From Pyropia haitanensis (taxonomy: Eukaryota > Rhodophyta > Bangiophyceae > Bangiales > Bangiaceae), in the NCBI GenBank assembly GCA_008729055.1, contig SDUX01000003.1:806001-870000 (forward strand): a DNA stretch of 64,000 bases, written 5' to 3'. The notes under the pieces were generated by a model. That model saw only the letters and a list, made by a program, of their open reading frames with translations. It was not told where the DNA came from and did not search any database. Positions 1 to 12,218 of this stretch are shown here, in pieces. How positions within the stretch are numbered: the first letter of the stretch is position 1; each line of letters begins with the position of its first letter. The position numbers were made by a program, and so were the translations under genes.

Positions 1-55
1 AACCCGCGCAAACGCACCGATACGGACGGGAGCAGCCCGCCGCGTGGGCGGTGGG

Positions 56-87
<32 letters not shown>

Positions 88-560
88 CAGCGGCGGCGGC
101 AGCGGCAACGGCGGCGGCGCGCACACGCGCGGCCGCGCGGCGCGCGGCGCGGCGCGCGGCGCGGCGCGCGCGGCCGCGGGGCGGTCGAGGAAGAGCGGGC
201 GGCGGGGGGTGACGCGGGCAAAGAGGAAGAGGCGGTGGGGGGGGGGGGGGGGACGCGCGGTCGCGCGGCGCGGGCGGCGGCGGCGGCGGCGACAGGACGC
301 GGCCACCGCCGCGTGTGCAGGCGGGCGGGCGGGGGGCGGACGGCGGGGGGGGGGGGGTGGCGGGCGCGGCGCGGCGCGGCGGCGGCCCGCGCCGGCCGCG
401 GGCGCGGTGGCGGCCGCGGCGGGGCGCGCCCGCCGCCACCCGCCCCCCCCCCCCCCCCCGCTGGCGGCGCGGGGGCGGCGGGGGCGCGCGGTGCGGATTC
501 CGCGGCCCAAAACGGCGGCTGTGGTGTGGTGGACGGCTGCTTTGACCGTGTGGATGGCGG
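1..560. repeat. GC-rich low-complexity tract with (GGC)n
   Basis: Almost pure G+C, with a GGC run at about 55-86 and several G or C runs of 10 or more (about 239-252, 345-357, 442-459). All frames give Gly/Arg/Ala/Pro strings without any recognisable domain. It could be the low-complexity part of a gene lying outside the window, but nothing here proves coding. Confidence 0.6.
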
Positions 561-1545
561 GGTGGCGAGGGGGGGGGCCCTCCTGCACGGGAAAGTGGTC
601 CCCAGTTGTGGGTGTGGGCCGACGGCGCCGCTGGAGTGGGGGATCACAGTGTCGGGGACGGCAGCGGTCGTCCTTAGATGAGTATTCGCAGGCTTGCAAC
701 TCGGCACTGTAGCGTTCGTGAGCATTCCAAGATCAACTCCGTCATATTTACAAAACGAGTCTGGTCAATGACAAACTGACCAAAACGTAGCACGTGACGG
801 CCTGAACATTGTCGTTGGCGTCCGAGTAATACTTGCGTACGAAATCGGAGCAGTCCGCAACCACACTGAAGACGACAGTATCTCATGTTAACCCAATGGC
901 TGGCCTTTGAAATGCTGTCAGTCCTAGTCCAGCAAAATAATGCGAAAGACCAAAAGGACTCCGAATTCTGATGACAACGTGCTCTGATTGGCTGCTGAGA
1001 TGCGCAAAGCTACGTAGTTGATTAGCCAACATCAAGCATTGAACTGTACGTATTTCTATTTGTAGGTACAGGTGGCTCGCGACGCTGAAAATCTTGACCT
1101 TTTTGGCTCTTTGCGCGCTGAGCTGCGCTCCTCAGCAGGTCGGCAACACCAAGTTTCAACGTTTGCGCTTTATTTTTTTTAGCACTCGAAGTCAAACTAT
1201 TGTTTTCCAATATAATTGAGTTCTTGAGCTTTGTCTTCAGAGAACGTGACCATAACGAGGGGCTGAGACCTTTGAGGATTTGGCTTGCTCACGCGGCCAT
1301 AGGTGGCGTGTCGATTGTCGCCATCCGTGACCGCGGCTGATTGGGTCCGTGTGCGGCAGCGTCACAGCAAAGAGTCAGTCTCGCTGAATTCATAAAGAAC
1401 CATTTGGTAAGCCGGCTACCTCATCTCGATAAGGCTCAAAAGGCGTCTTTTGTCATGCGTCTCAAATTTTGTTATCCCACATTGGTAGCTGTTCCCGCCG
1501 GACGGTCTGAGGCCCTCAGGGGCTTTTGCAGACTCGTACCGTTTG

Positions 1546-1572
1546 TGTGACGCGGTACTGTATCGCGTCACA
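1546..1572. repeat. Perfect 9-bp inverted repeat
   Basis: TGTGACGCG at 1546-1554 is followed after 9 bases by its reverse complement CGCGTCACA at 1564-1572. No gene lies next to it, so a role as operator or terminator is not supported. Confidence 0.6.
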
Positions 1573-2030
1573 TGCTGCGAAAGCTCTTTACCGATGCCGT
1601 GAGCCGGTACACGCAACTCCGCTACCTATTTTGGGTTCCTTTAAACACGGTGTGTCTGTCAGGCTTCTGGACTGAGCGAGGCCAGACTCGTCGGTGAGAT
1701 CTGCGGGCACGCGTCGTAACTATGCCAGAATGGTGGGTGCAGAAGCCGCCCCACGGCCCCTAATTGCGGCGATACATTGTGACGTCACCTACCGCGGCCG
1801 ATTAGTAGGTCCGTCTCGTTTGTATCGTAGCAAAACGCTGGCCCAATCGCATCCACGTTACCGGTACTGGTACGGGAACGATACATGTCTGCGAACGGGT
1901 CCTCAGCGAACGTCCACAAGTGTGATCTATCCAGCGAAAGTAGGTACGTGACGTGGCCAAGTGAGAACAACCGGATAAACGGACAGCTGCCGCACGCACG
2001 TCGCAGTCCCCCCACCGACCCACCCGCCGA

Positions 2031-2096
2031 CACCGCTCCCACCCACCGCCGGCACCGCTCCCACCCACCGCCGGCGCAGCTCCCACCCACCGTCGC
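2031..2096 (+). repeat. 22-bp tandem repeat, three copies
   Basis: The unit CACCGCTCCCACCCACCGCC(GG) occurs at 2031-2052 and 2053-2074 without change, and in a diverged form at 2075-2096. A small minisatellite with no attached gene. Confidence 0.75.
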
Positions 2097-5000
2097 CAAC
2101 CACCCCCCCCCGTCACCCGGCCAGACCACCCCCGCCAGCGGCGCGACCCGCGACGCGTCGGTCATCGTCACGTTTGCCCCAAGCTAAAATCGACGGCCAG
2201 TTGCGTTACGCCGGCGATGCACCAAAAACGCCCAACGACACCAGTCTTTGATGGACATTGATGGGGAGGCGATTTCGCCCCTGCGTTGGGCCCTCATGCA
2301 CCGCCCGTGCCACCCTGCCATGTCACGAATCCGCGACCGTTTCAGTGCTGTGGGCCAATCAGCAGTCTATGTTCCGCAATCCTTCTCCTGGGTGAGGAAT
2401 TGGAATTCGATGCAACACCCGGGGGAGTAACTGGTCCTGCCCGAGATCAATGGGGGCGGCTGCTGGTCCTGGATCGCTGTCACTGCCGCGGTACGGCTGC
2501 CTGCCGTGGAGCGGGGTCTATCTCGCTCCCCGTCCGTGCAGCGGTCGTCGGCTCTGCCGCAGGCGCCGCCCTCTCAACTGCCGCCATCTGCGTCATCCGT
2601 GCTGCTCTTTGCGTGTACGCAGCGCCAGGGTCGGCAGCTGCACGAGGGTTGAGGGCATTCGCGCCTGGACCACGGCTGGGTACCCGGCCGTCGCCCGTCG
2701 CTCCCGGCTGTGTGCCGGCAAAACGGGTCTGCGAGGGCGAACGCAGCTGAAGCCCCCTCGAGGGAACGGCGGCACGACGCAGCTCCTCAGGGGCAGAGCG
2801 GTGACCAGGACAAAGCAGTCCTGGACACGATCTGAGTCCAAGCACTTGGTTCAACTTCTCCTTCACGCTGCCCAACTAGATCCTAGACAGTCCAATCAGA
2901 GCGTGAGATTTCGAGCCGTCACGACGTGACACACACGTGATCCGACTGCCACGAGCCTTGGGCCGGGGCACCCGCAATATCTGTCAGTTCCGGGGCGGAG
3001 TTCTCGACCATCGCTACGGGCAGTCGTTGGCCTGCGCGTTAGCCTAAAATGGGATACTCGCCGGGTCGACGACCGCCTGTTTCGATGGCCCGGTGGCCAA
3101 CGCACAGTGTGATGGTCCGGCGGTGGGATTTGGGGGCAAACGTGACGATGCCCGACGCGTTTCTTCCGTCCTGCCGCGACTGGATGTAGGAGCGGGGGGC
3201 TTCCGGAGCTGCGGACGGCTCCAGCGTGCTGGCGCGTTTGTGCTACCGCCCTTCACCCCCTACCGTGTTTCCACGTGGGTGCGAGTAGAGACTGGCTGCG
3301 TTTGGACGTGCATCTGCAAAAGCCTCCACTCCAACGGTTGCGATCCGCGGTTGTTGGAAGCGCTTCCGGTGGGGAGTGTGACCTGCTCCGTGCAGTGGCG
3401 ACCGCCCCGCGGTGGCCCACCCCCTCGCTTGGGCGCATCCGATAGAGGACAGAGCCAGAACCTCTGCTGGAACACGTGGCACGGATGGGCGGTCGCCGCC
3501 CCCATCCGCGCCGCGTCTGGCGGGAACGCATCCAAAGTAGCCTCCCAGTTCTCCAACCCTCCCCGCCAGGCGTCGTCGGTCGTGCCCCCCCCCCCCCCCC
3601 CATCCCTATGCGCACGGCGGGGGGGGGGGATACGCCACCCACCACAACCGCAGCAGCCGACGCGGGGCCGCCACCGCCGTTTTCCCCACCCCACCGCCAC
3701 ACCCGTCCCGCCCTTTTTTTCACCGCCCCGCCCCCGCGCGCCCGCGGGGACGCGCCGCCGCCGCCCGCCACAGCGCCCCAGAAGTTTACCCGACGGGGTA
3801 GCCAAATACATATTCCTGAAAGTCTATTCCTTGAGTCGAAAGCACACTTCTTCTGCGTTGACGTTTGTGATCTAGAATTTAAAGCTGAGCATGTGTCGTG
3901 AGTGGGTAGTCGTGACTATGTATGAAGAATACTGTTTGGCATGGACAATGCGGGTACATGCACGCAAGTACACTTCGGATCCTGTGTCTCAAACGTCTTT
4001 CATGGTTTTTTCGTGCAAGATGTGCTTTATTGCTATCTGCAGCATCGCCCTGCCCTCCCCGACCGCCAAGCACATCTGGTGCAACAAATGAAAATGGAAG
4101 CAGACGAACACGGCAAGGTGACAACAGCAGCGAGACCAAGATGGAGCGAGCATACATCCAAGCGACGCGAGAGGGACGGACAAGGTCAGTCAGTGTCATC
4201 ACAGCATCTCAGCACAGAGGATGCTCGCAGCATGAGCACGTACGCACACCCCGCATCGCCGGCGGTGCGGCGACCGTTACACCGAGCGCCCACCCTCTCC
4301 CCCCCCGATGGCCGCCCGCCCCTCCCGCGGCATTCCCCCCTCGCTGTTTTACCCCTTCCGCTAGCGTCCGCGAGGAGACCTGGGCCCACGCACCCCTCGC
4401 GGCGCGGGCAGCAACCCAGTCGGGCACGCCGCCACAGCCGCTGCCGCCGCCACTGCCGCAGCCGCCACCGATGTCTCTGCGGCCGCCGCTGCAGGTGAAG
4501 ACCACCACCGCCGCCTTGCGGGTGCACTTGCGCGGGACAATCAATCCCCTTTTGCGGGTCGACAATGACCCACAACCCAGAGGTCGGCCAGAGGGAGGCG
4601 GCAGCGGTGGCACGTAGACGACGCCCGAGACAAGGGAATGGGGAAGGGCGGAAGTGAGAGCGGGGTACGCGCCGAGGTGGGTGAGAGGGTAGTGTGAAGA
4701 ATGAGGTGCGGCGGGGTCAAGAGAGGGGGAGGAGGGGAAAGGGAGGGGGTGAGAAGGGTGGGATGGGGAGGGCGCGGGACAGGGAGGGGTGTGAAGAGGA
4801 GAAGAGACAGGGAAAGTGGGCCCGCAGGACCCATAAGACACGCAAGGCTCGAAGTAGGCGTCAGTATCATGGCCGCGTCGCATGTCCGCAGGCGCCCCCA
4901 CACGGGGAGCCGCTCTCCACAGAGACGCGGAGTGGACTCGCGGCGGCGGTGCAAGCAGCGGCAACGGACACAGAGGCGGAGACGATGGCGACAGTGGCGG

Positions 5001-5599
5001 CAGAGACACCGGCGGTGGTGAGCCGCGAGAGGATAGTACACTTGGCCCGTCCCTGCACCTTCCCTCCTGGCCCTTGCCCCATCCTGCCTCCTTCCCCTCT
5101 CCCACTCCCCCTCCGTCCCACCCCAGCTTACCGCCAAGAGTGGCCTCGCCAAGTGAACGGCCCACGTCATGAACCGCTGCCTTCGATCCCGCCGCACGCG
5201 TCCAGGCGGGACGGACAGTGCAGCGCACAAAGCAGAGGGAGGGGTGAAGTAGAAGGGTGGGAGTGGTGGGACAGAGCCCGTGGCGAGCAGGCGAGGGAAA
5301 GGCAGTGGAGAGGCGCACGAGAGGGGGTGGGAGGCGGGGGTGCAGGATGGCAAGGGCGGGATGGGGGAGGATTCGGGGCGGTCGGCTTGCACTGGGACGA
5401 CCCAAGGTGGGGAGAGACGTGCAAGCGACCACTTGCACCGCTGCATTCTCGATTCTCACGAAATGAGGGATGCCAATTATTGAGTGCGACTCAACGTGCT
5501 GACCACCAACCGGCGACTGCGCGTGGTACCGGTGATGGAGTGGAATCTATCGTGTGAAGAGGAAAAAGCGTCGTAACACAATCCTATGGTGGTATATTT

Positions 5600-7237
5600 G
5601 TGAAAATCATGTATTCTTTTACCCCGCTAGTTTCGAAACGGGGTGCTGTGGCGGCGGCGGCAGCGGCGGCAGCGGCGGCGGCGGCCGGGGCATTCGCGGC
5701 CGTAACGGCCGTCCCTCCCCCCCCCCCCCCCCAACTCTCGCGCGCCGTCCCCGACCGGGCCGTTTCGCCACGGTGGCTGCCGCCGCCCCCCCCCCCCCCC
5801 CCCCCCCACCCCCTTCCCGCCCCCGCGTCACCCCTTTGGCACCACTACGCCCCTCCCGCCGTTGCCCGTTTCATCCACGCCGCCGCCCCCCCCCCCTCCC
5901 CTCCGCCCCCGCGGCACCCCCCCCTTCCCCCCCCCCCCCCCCGACGCCGCCCCCGCGCCCCCCACCCCACCACCGTCCATGACGCGCCGCGCGCGTGCCG
6001 GCGGGGGACCCCGCGACGCGGGGTTTCGCCACGGATGACGACCGCCGCTGCCGCTGCTGCCGCCGCCGCCGCCGCCGCCGCGCGGGCGGGCGGGCGGGCG
6101 GGCGGGCGGGTGGGGGGGGGGGGGGGCGGCGGGCTTGGCGCGCCGCCGCCGCGGCGCGCCGCGGTCCCGCGCGGCCGCCCCGCCGCGGCGGCGGCCGCCA
6201 TGGCGCGGCGTGCGCCGGCGTGTCGCGTCGCGACGGCGGCGGTGGCGCGGCGACGGCGTGTGAGACCTCCCCCCCCCCCCCCCTCCCCCCCGCCATTGGT
6301 CATCCCCGCAGCGACGGCACCCCCCCTCGGGGTACGAACGCCCTCCCCCCCCCTCGGCCCCCCCCCCCCCCCCTCATCCCTCCCGCGCCGTTTTCTCCGC
6401 CGCCAATCCCACCCCCCCTGCGCCGCTCGTGGCGCCCCCCCTCCCGCCACGCCCCTCCGTGCCGCGCCGTCGGTGCGTCGGCCGGCGGGGGTGTGGCGTG
6501 GGGAGAGGGGGTGCACCGCCGCCCCGCCCGCCGCCGCGGGCCGCCCCGCGTGGCGGCGGCGGCCGGCCGCCGTCGCCGCGCGCGTCGCGGCCGCCGCCGC
6601 CTGGCGCCGCCGCCGCCCCGCCCGCCCGCCCGCCCGCCGCCGCCGCCACCGCAGGCGGTCGTTGCCTCCTCCCCCCCACGTCGGCCGCCGTCGCCCCCGC
6701 CCGCGCGGGGACTGCCCCCCGGCGCCGCCGCCCCCGCGCTGTTGCTGCCGCACCGGCGTTTCACCCGCCGCGGCGCGCGGGGCGGGCGCGCGCGTCGGTG
6801 CCGCCCGGCCATCGCGGTTCCCCTCCCGCACACCCCCTCCTCCCCCCCCCCCCCCCCCCGCCTCCGTCCGCACCGGCCATCCCCATCCCCCCCCCTCCCT
6901 CCCACACACGCATCCCCCCCCCTCCCACACCCCTTCCCCCTCCCCCTCCTCTCCCACCCCTCCGCCGCCTCCATCTCCTCCTACGTCGGCCTCGGTCGCG
7001 GCCACCACCACCACCGCCGCCGCCGCGGCTTCCACCGGCCGTCGCCGCGGCCGCCGCCACCCCCTCCACCGCTGCCGCCGCTACGGCCTATACCCTTCCC
7101 CCCACCCCCCCCCCCACCGCGCCTCCCCCTCTTCTTCTTCCCCCCGACGCGCCCGTCGTTGCGTCAACCGCCGGTGCGCCCGCGGGCGCCTCGCGCGCTC
7201 GCGCGGCCGCGGTTGGCGGCGGCGGCGGCCGGCGGCA

Positions 7238-7281
<44 letters not shown>

Positions 7282-7298
7282 GGCGGGGAGTGGCGGCC
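5600..7298. other. Low-complexity upstream region of the CBM48-TPR gene
   Basis: Very GC-rich, with many C runs of 10-16 and GCC/GCG triplet runs. Open frames of 400-620 codons exist on both strands but consist of Pro, Ala, Arg and Gly only and change frame at every homopolymer. It probably holds the promoter and 5' leader of the gene starting at 7299; no separate gene can be defended. Confidence 0.45.
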
Positions 7299-8042
7299 AT
7301 GGCCACCCGCCCCGCGCTCGTCGAGCGCCACTCGGTGCGGCACGCGCTCGCCCTCACCCGCCCGCAGGTTGGGGTGGCGGTCGCGTCCAACGCGCGCTTC
7401 TCCGTCCGCGTCCTCGGCACGACGACGCGCACGACGGCCACGTCCTCCCCCTCTGCCACCGCCCGTGACGATGGCGGCACGGCAGAGGACGAGGATGGGG
7501 TGGGGGGCGAGCCCGACCCGGGCCCCGCCGCCCTCGTGACGACGTTCCTGTGGAAAGGCGGCGGCGTGGCGGCGGCGGTGGCGGGCTCGTTTGATGACTG
7601 GCGCAAGCACCCGATGGAGTACGTGCCGTCGCTGCGCCTCTTCATCCTCGTCGTTGAGGTGCCGCCCGGCGAGTACCACTACCGCTTTGTCGTGGACGGC
7701 CGGTGGCGGCTGGCAGAGGGCGCGGCGGACGTTGGCGTCGACGCGTTTGGGGAGGCCAGCCACGTGCTGCGGCTGGACGCGGCCTCGCCGCCGGGCGTGG
7801 ACGTCCTCGCCGCCACCACCGCCGCCGCGGCGGCGGTGGAGCGCGCCGCCTTGGCCGACGCCGCCGCCGCCTCGGCGGCCGCCCGCCGCCCCGCCGCGCG
7901 CGCGTCGGTGGTGTCCATCTCGGCCGCGACGGTGCGGCGGGCGGCGGCGGCGGCGGCGGCGGTGGCCAAGGTGGAAGCCGCCGCCGATCGCCACGCCGGG
8001 GATGGCACCGCCGACGCGGACACGACGGCGGCGACGGCGGCG

Positions 8043-8079
<37 letters not shown>

Positions 8080-8883
8080 GCGGGGTGGACCGGCAGAGCT
8101 TTGACGACCTCCCGTCTGACGACGAGGCGCTGTCGGACGACTACTTTCAGCACCCGCCCGCGCCGCCGCTGACGCTCAACTCGGACGCGGGGGACGGGGG
8201 GGCAGCCGCCCCCGCCGCCCCGGGGGGGGCGGGGGCGGGGGCACCGACCACCAGCCCGGCCCGCCGTGCGCGCGGCGACGGCGATCGCGGCGACGACGGC
8301 GACGGCGACGGCGACGGCGCGCCGCCGCCCGTGTCGCCGCCGCCCCGGCCGGCGGCCACCGCCGCCGCCGCGCGCACGTCGGTGGTGCGCCCCCTCCGGC
8401 CACCCGCCCGCCGCCGGGACGCGCCCGCGCCGGTGACGCTCCCCCCCCGGCGCGCCCCCCCCCCCCCTTCCCCCCACGCTGGGGGTACCCCCCCCGTCAC
8501 CGATGACGACGACACGGCGAGCGGCGAGGCGCTCCACGTGGTCCGCGATTACGACGAGGACGACGCGGGCAGCGCGGACCTGCAGCACGACGTGTACGAG
8601 GCGATCAAGCTGGGCGCCGAGGCGTCGACCGCGACGGCGCCGACGGCGGCGGAGCGTGCGCGTGCGGCGCGGGCGGCGGCTGGTGCTGGTGGGGGGGGGG
8701 GGGGGGTAGGGGGATGGGGGGTCCACTGGGGGACCGCCCGCTGGGGGGGGGGGGGGGCGGCGGGCGCGGCCGGGGTTGTTGGAGCGGCTCCTCGGCGCGG
8801 TATTTGGTGGCCGCTGTGGGGGGGGGCGGGGGGGGCGCCGCCGCCGCCACGCGGGCCGTACCGGCGGCGGCGACGGCGACGGC

Positions 8884-8926
<43 letters not shown>

Positions 8927-9814
8927 GTGGTGGTGGTGGCGGTGACCGCCGCGGCGACGGCCGTGGCGGCGGCGCGGGTGGCGCGCGCGCCTCCCCCGAC
9001 GCGGTCCGCGCTGCGCAAGCGCGGTCCGCGGCGGCGGTGCGGGCGCGGCTGGCGGCACGGTCGGCGGCGGGCGCGGCGGGCGCCCCCCCCCCCCCGTGCA
9101 CTTCCCCACCGACGCGGGCTTCCGCGTGATGCCCCCGACGGGCACCCCCGTCCGCACCGCCGACGCGGTGCTCGACGCGGCGGGCCGCTCCCAGTTCCTC
9201 GCGCAGGTGGAGGAAAACGCCGCGCAGCGGCAGGCGGTCGGCGCGGCGCTGCTCGCACGTGGCGAGGCGGACGCGGCGCTGGCGCTCTTCTCCCTCGCCG
9301 TGCGGCTGCGGGAGAAGAACGGCCTAAAGTACTCGGAGCGCAACGCGGGCGCGCACGGGGAGGTGGCGCGCGCGTTTGCCGCGGTCGGCGACGCGGCGAA
9401 TGAGGAGAAGCACCTGCGCGCGGCGGTGCGGGTGTGGACGGTGGGACACCTGCGGGGGGCGGGCGCACGGCTGGGCGACCTGCGGCTGCGGCTGGGGGTG
9501 GTGCTCGACCGGGGGGGGGCGTGGCTCGACGCGGACGCCGAGTACGCGGCGGCGCTCCAGTGCTACGCGCGGGGGCGGTACACGGGCGCCAATGTGGGCG
9601 TCGCGCGGGACAACCGGGCGGCGGTGGCGGCCAAGGTGGCCGCCGCGGGGGGGGCCGCCGCGGTTGCCGCGGCGGGGCGGGAGAACGTGCCGCCGCCACG
9701 GGTGGTGGGCGTGGGGGGGGGCGGGGGGAAGCTCCGGCCGGGGAAAGGGGGGGGCCTCACGCCCGAAGTGCCCACCCGCTTGTCGACGATTGGCCGCACG
9801 TACGTTGGGGGGGG

Positions 9815-9849
<35 letters not shown>

Positions 9850-10014
9850 CGCCCGCCGGCACTGGTGATGGCGGCGGCACGGGCGGCGGCGGCGGCAGCA
9901 GCGGCACCGACAGCGGCGGCGGCAGCAGCGGCACCGACGGCGGCGGCGGCAGCAGCGGCACCGACGGCGGCGGCAGTGAGAGTGACGACGCGGATAGCGG
10001 GGCGGTGGGGGCGG

Positions 10015-10045
<31 letters not shown>

Positions 10046-10967
10046 GGCGGCGCGGGCGGCGTCGCCGCTGCGGCCGCGGGCGGCGGCGGCGGCGGCGGCA
10101 CCGGCGGTGGCACCGCCGCCGCCACCCCCCCAGCCGTCGGTGACGCAGCTGTCGCGCCTCTCCTCGGTGGATCGGGGCCCCCCACGGCGGGCACCCCCCC
10201 CCCCCCCCCCCCCGTCAGTACCCCCCCCTCCCCCCCCCCAAGCGACGACGACTACAGCGCCGCCCCGGGCGAGGCGGTGCACGAGTACGAACCCCCCCCC
10301 CCACCGGCGAGGACGCGTCGACGATTGAGGAGATGGCCCGCGGCTGGCAAGCCGACGGCCGCGCCGCGCTGCTGCGGGGCGACTACGACGCCGCCCTCGA
10401 CGCGTACACGCTCGCCATCTACGCGCGCAAGCGGCACGGCCCGTGGGCGTCGGTCGCCAACGCCGAGTGCCACGTGGACACGGCGCGCGCGTTGTTCGCG
10501 TCGGGCCGCCTGCCCGAGACGGTGGGCACGCTGCGGGACGCGGTGGAGATCCTCGAGACGCCCGCCCTCGCCGCGGGCAGCCGCGGCACGCCGGCAACAG
10601 CGGCGGCGGCGGCGGCGGCGGCGGGTGGGCGGGGTGGGGGGAGGGGAGACCCGGGGGGGGTACCCCACCGACCGACGCCCAGCGGCGGGCGGACGGGGTG
10701 GCGCTGCTGCGAGGGGAGACCCGCGGCAGCCTGGCGGTGGTGCTCGACAAGCTCCGCCGCCACCCCGAGGCGGAGGGCGAGCACGTGCGGGGACTGCACG
10801 ACCTGGCCACCGCGGGCGTGACGGACGGCTCCGCGGTGTGGCGCAAGGCGTGGCGGAAGCTGGAGGCGAACTTGGCCGCCCAGGGGCGGGGGGGGGAGGA
10901 CGCCGCCGCGGCGGCCGTGTGGGGGAGCCGCGGCCGAAAGGTGGAGAGCGTGGTGCTCAAGCGGTGA
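7299..10967 (+). CDS. CBM48 (AMPK-beta type) glycan-binding domain fused to TPR-like repeats
   Basis: The ATG at 7299 sits in the context GCGGCCATGG. Residues about 79-160 form a carbohydrate-binding module of the CBM48/AMPK-beta family: FLWKGGG, AGSFDDW, PPGEYHYRF, VDGRW and a closing HVLRL. The two tryptophans that stack on alpha-glucan in AMPK-beta are present (FDDW and DGRW); the usual lysine is Arg in HYRF. A long Ala/Pro/acidic linker follows. From 9096 onward come TPR-like helices (GAALLARGEADAALALFSLA; GRAALLRGDYDAALDAYTLA), then a helical C-terminus ending KVESVVLKR at the TGA of 10965-10967. The frame changes at G/C runs near 8691-8757, 9084-9096, 10194-10240, 10291-10300 and 10636-10663. 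Six added bases would restore about 1224 residues. Known for the family: CBM48 binds starch or glycogen. Inferred: a scaffold at floridean starch. No catalytic domain is seen, so this is not an AMPK-beta orthologue. Confidence 0.75.
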
Positions 10968-12218
10968 GGCCGGGGGTGGGGGGGGGGGGGGGAGGAGGGG
11001 TGGGGCGTGGGGGGGATGGGATTGTTGGGTGGTGGGAGGGCGGGTGGGAGGGCGGGTGGGAGGGGGGGGGGGGGGGGTGGCCGAGGGTATGGGAGTTGGC
11101 GAGGTGGGGGGGGTGGGGGAGGGGGGGGGAAGGTGGTGGGAAGGTGGGGAAGGCGGAGGGGGGGGGGGGGGGGCGCGGCGACGCGCTCCTTTCCACCGGC
11201 CCGTCCATGGCGCACGCTGGCTGCGCCGCGCGCATCGCGACACCCGCCAGCTCCCACGCGCGCGTGCACAACAACGTTTTTCTTTCTTGTCTGAATGGTC
11301 CGTCCGCCCGCGCGTGCACAACAGCGTCTTGTCTTGTCGTGTCTGTGGTCCGCCAGCCCACGCCATCACCAATTTACCGCCGTCGCTGCAAGGTCGGCTC
11401 CCCATCCGCCACGCCACGCCGCCAGCCGCCAGCCGCCACCGCCGCCACCGCCACGACCCGCCGTCCGACGTGGCACTCGTCCCCCCCCCCCCCACATCGC
11501 GCGACCGATCGCCCACCCCATCGCGTGGCCACGCGGGGGCGCAGCGCAGGTGGCCGTCGCGGCGCCCGCAACGACAACGGCAGGGGCAGAGACGCCCATA
11601 GTGGACGGGGGGGGGGGAGGGGTGGTGGCACGCGAGTCGGCCCAGGACGGCGGCGTACAGGGTCCTACGGTGGGCGGCGGCGGGGTGGCGGTCGCGGCCG
11701 CGGCGTGAGGTGACGCCGCGCATGGGCGAGGGGGGGGGGGGGGGGGGGGCGCGGTGGGACAGCGTAGCCGACGCCACGGCCGCCGCGGCGAGCGTGCCCT
11801 GCACGCCGCTGCCGCCACCGGCGGTGCCATGCCAGCCGCGCTGTGCGGCAGGGGTGCTGGGGGGGGGGGGATTGGCGGCCGGCCGGGCCGGCAGCCGCCG
11901 CCAACGGTGCTACGACACACGGGCTGGATAGGACCAAAGAGGGCGGCGCCCGCCCACGCACCCCGGGTCTGGCGGGAGAGGCGGGACGGACCGCGGCGGC
12001 CGGACACCGCCGCCGCCCGTGCAGCGCCGCCGCCGTGGCCGCCGCCCCGCAGCGCCGCGGCGGTCAGCCCCGCAGCGCGCCATGCGTGTCGCCGGTGCTC
12101 TCAGCGCTCGCCCCCCCGCCCCCCTCCCCCCGCCTCCCCCCTCATCAACAACAGGCACACACCCCACTCCACCCTCCCTCGCCCACCTCACCGCCCCCCC
12201 CCCCCCCCCCCCCACCTC
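10968..12218. other. Convergent 3' intergenic region
   Basis: Lies between the ends of two genes that face each other (TGA at 10967 on plus, TGA at 12219 on minus). It holds G-rich runs at 10976-11170 and C-rich runs at 12100-12210. No conserved frame was seen. Confidence 0.5.

Larger units (their letters stand above)
561..5599. other. Gene-free stretch
   Basis: No conserved protein could be read on either strand. Base composition is clearly lower in GC between about 700 and 1700 than around it. From 4200 to 5450 the plus strand is strongly purine-rich in places. Long open frames here, such as minus 5459-4209, encode only Pro/Ser/Arg-rich sequence and look like chance frames of GC-rich DNA. 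The stretch contains a short hairpin (1546-1572) and a 22-bp tandem repeat (2031-2096), listed separately. Confidence 0.55.

Noticed and set aside
4209..5459. 416-codon open frame on the minus strand
   Set aside because: Pro/Ser/Arg-rich low complexity in a purine/pyrimidine-skewed region, without any conserved block.
5600..7468. 622-codon open frame on the plus strand upstream of the CBM48 gene
   Set aside because: Only Pro/Ala/Arg homopolymer-like sequence; other frames are equally open, so it is a composition effect.
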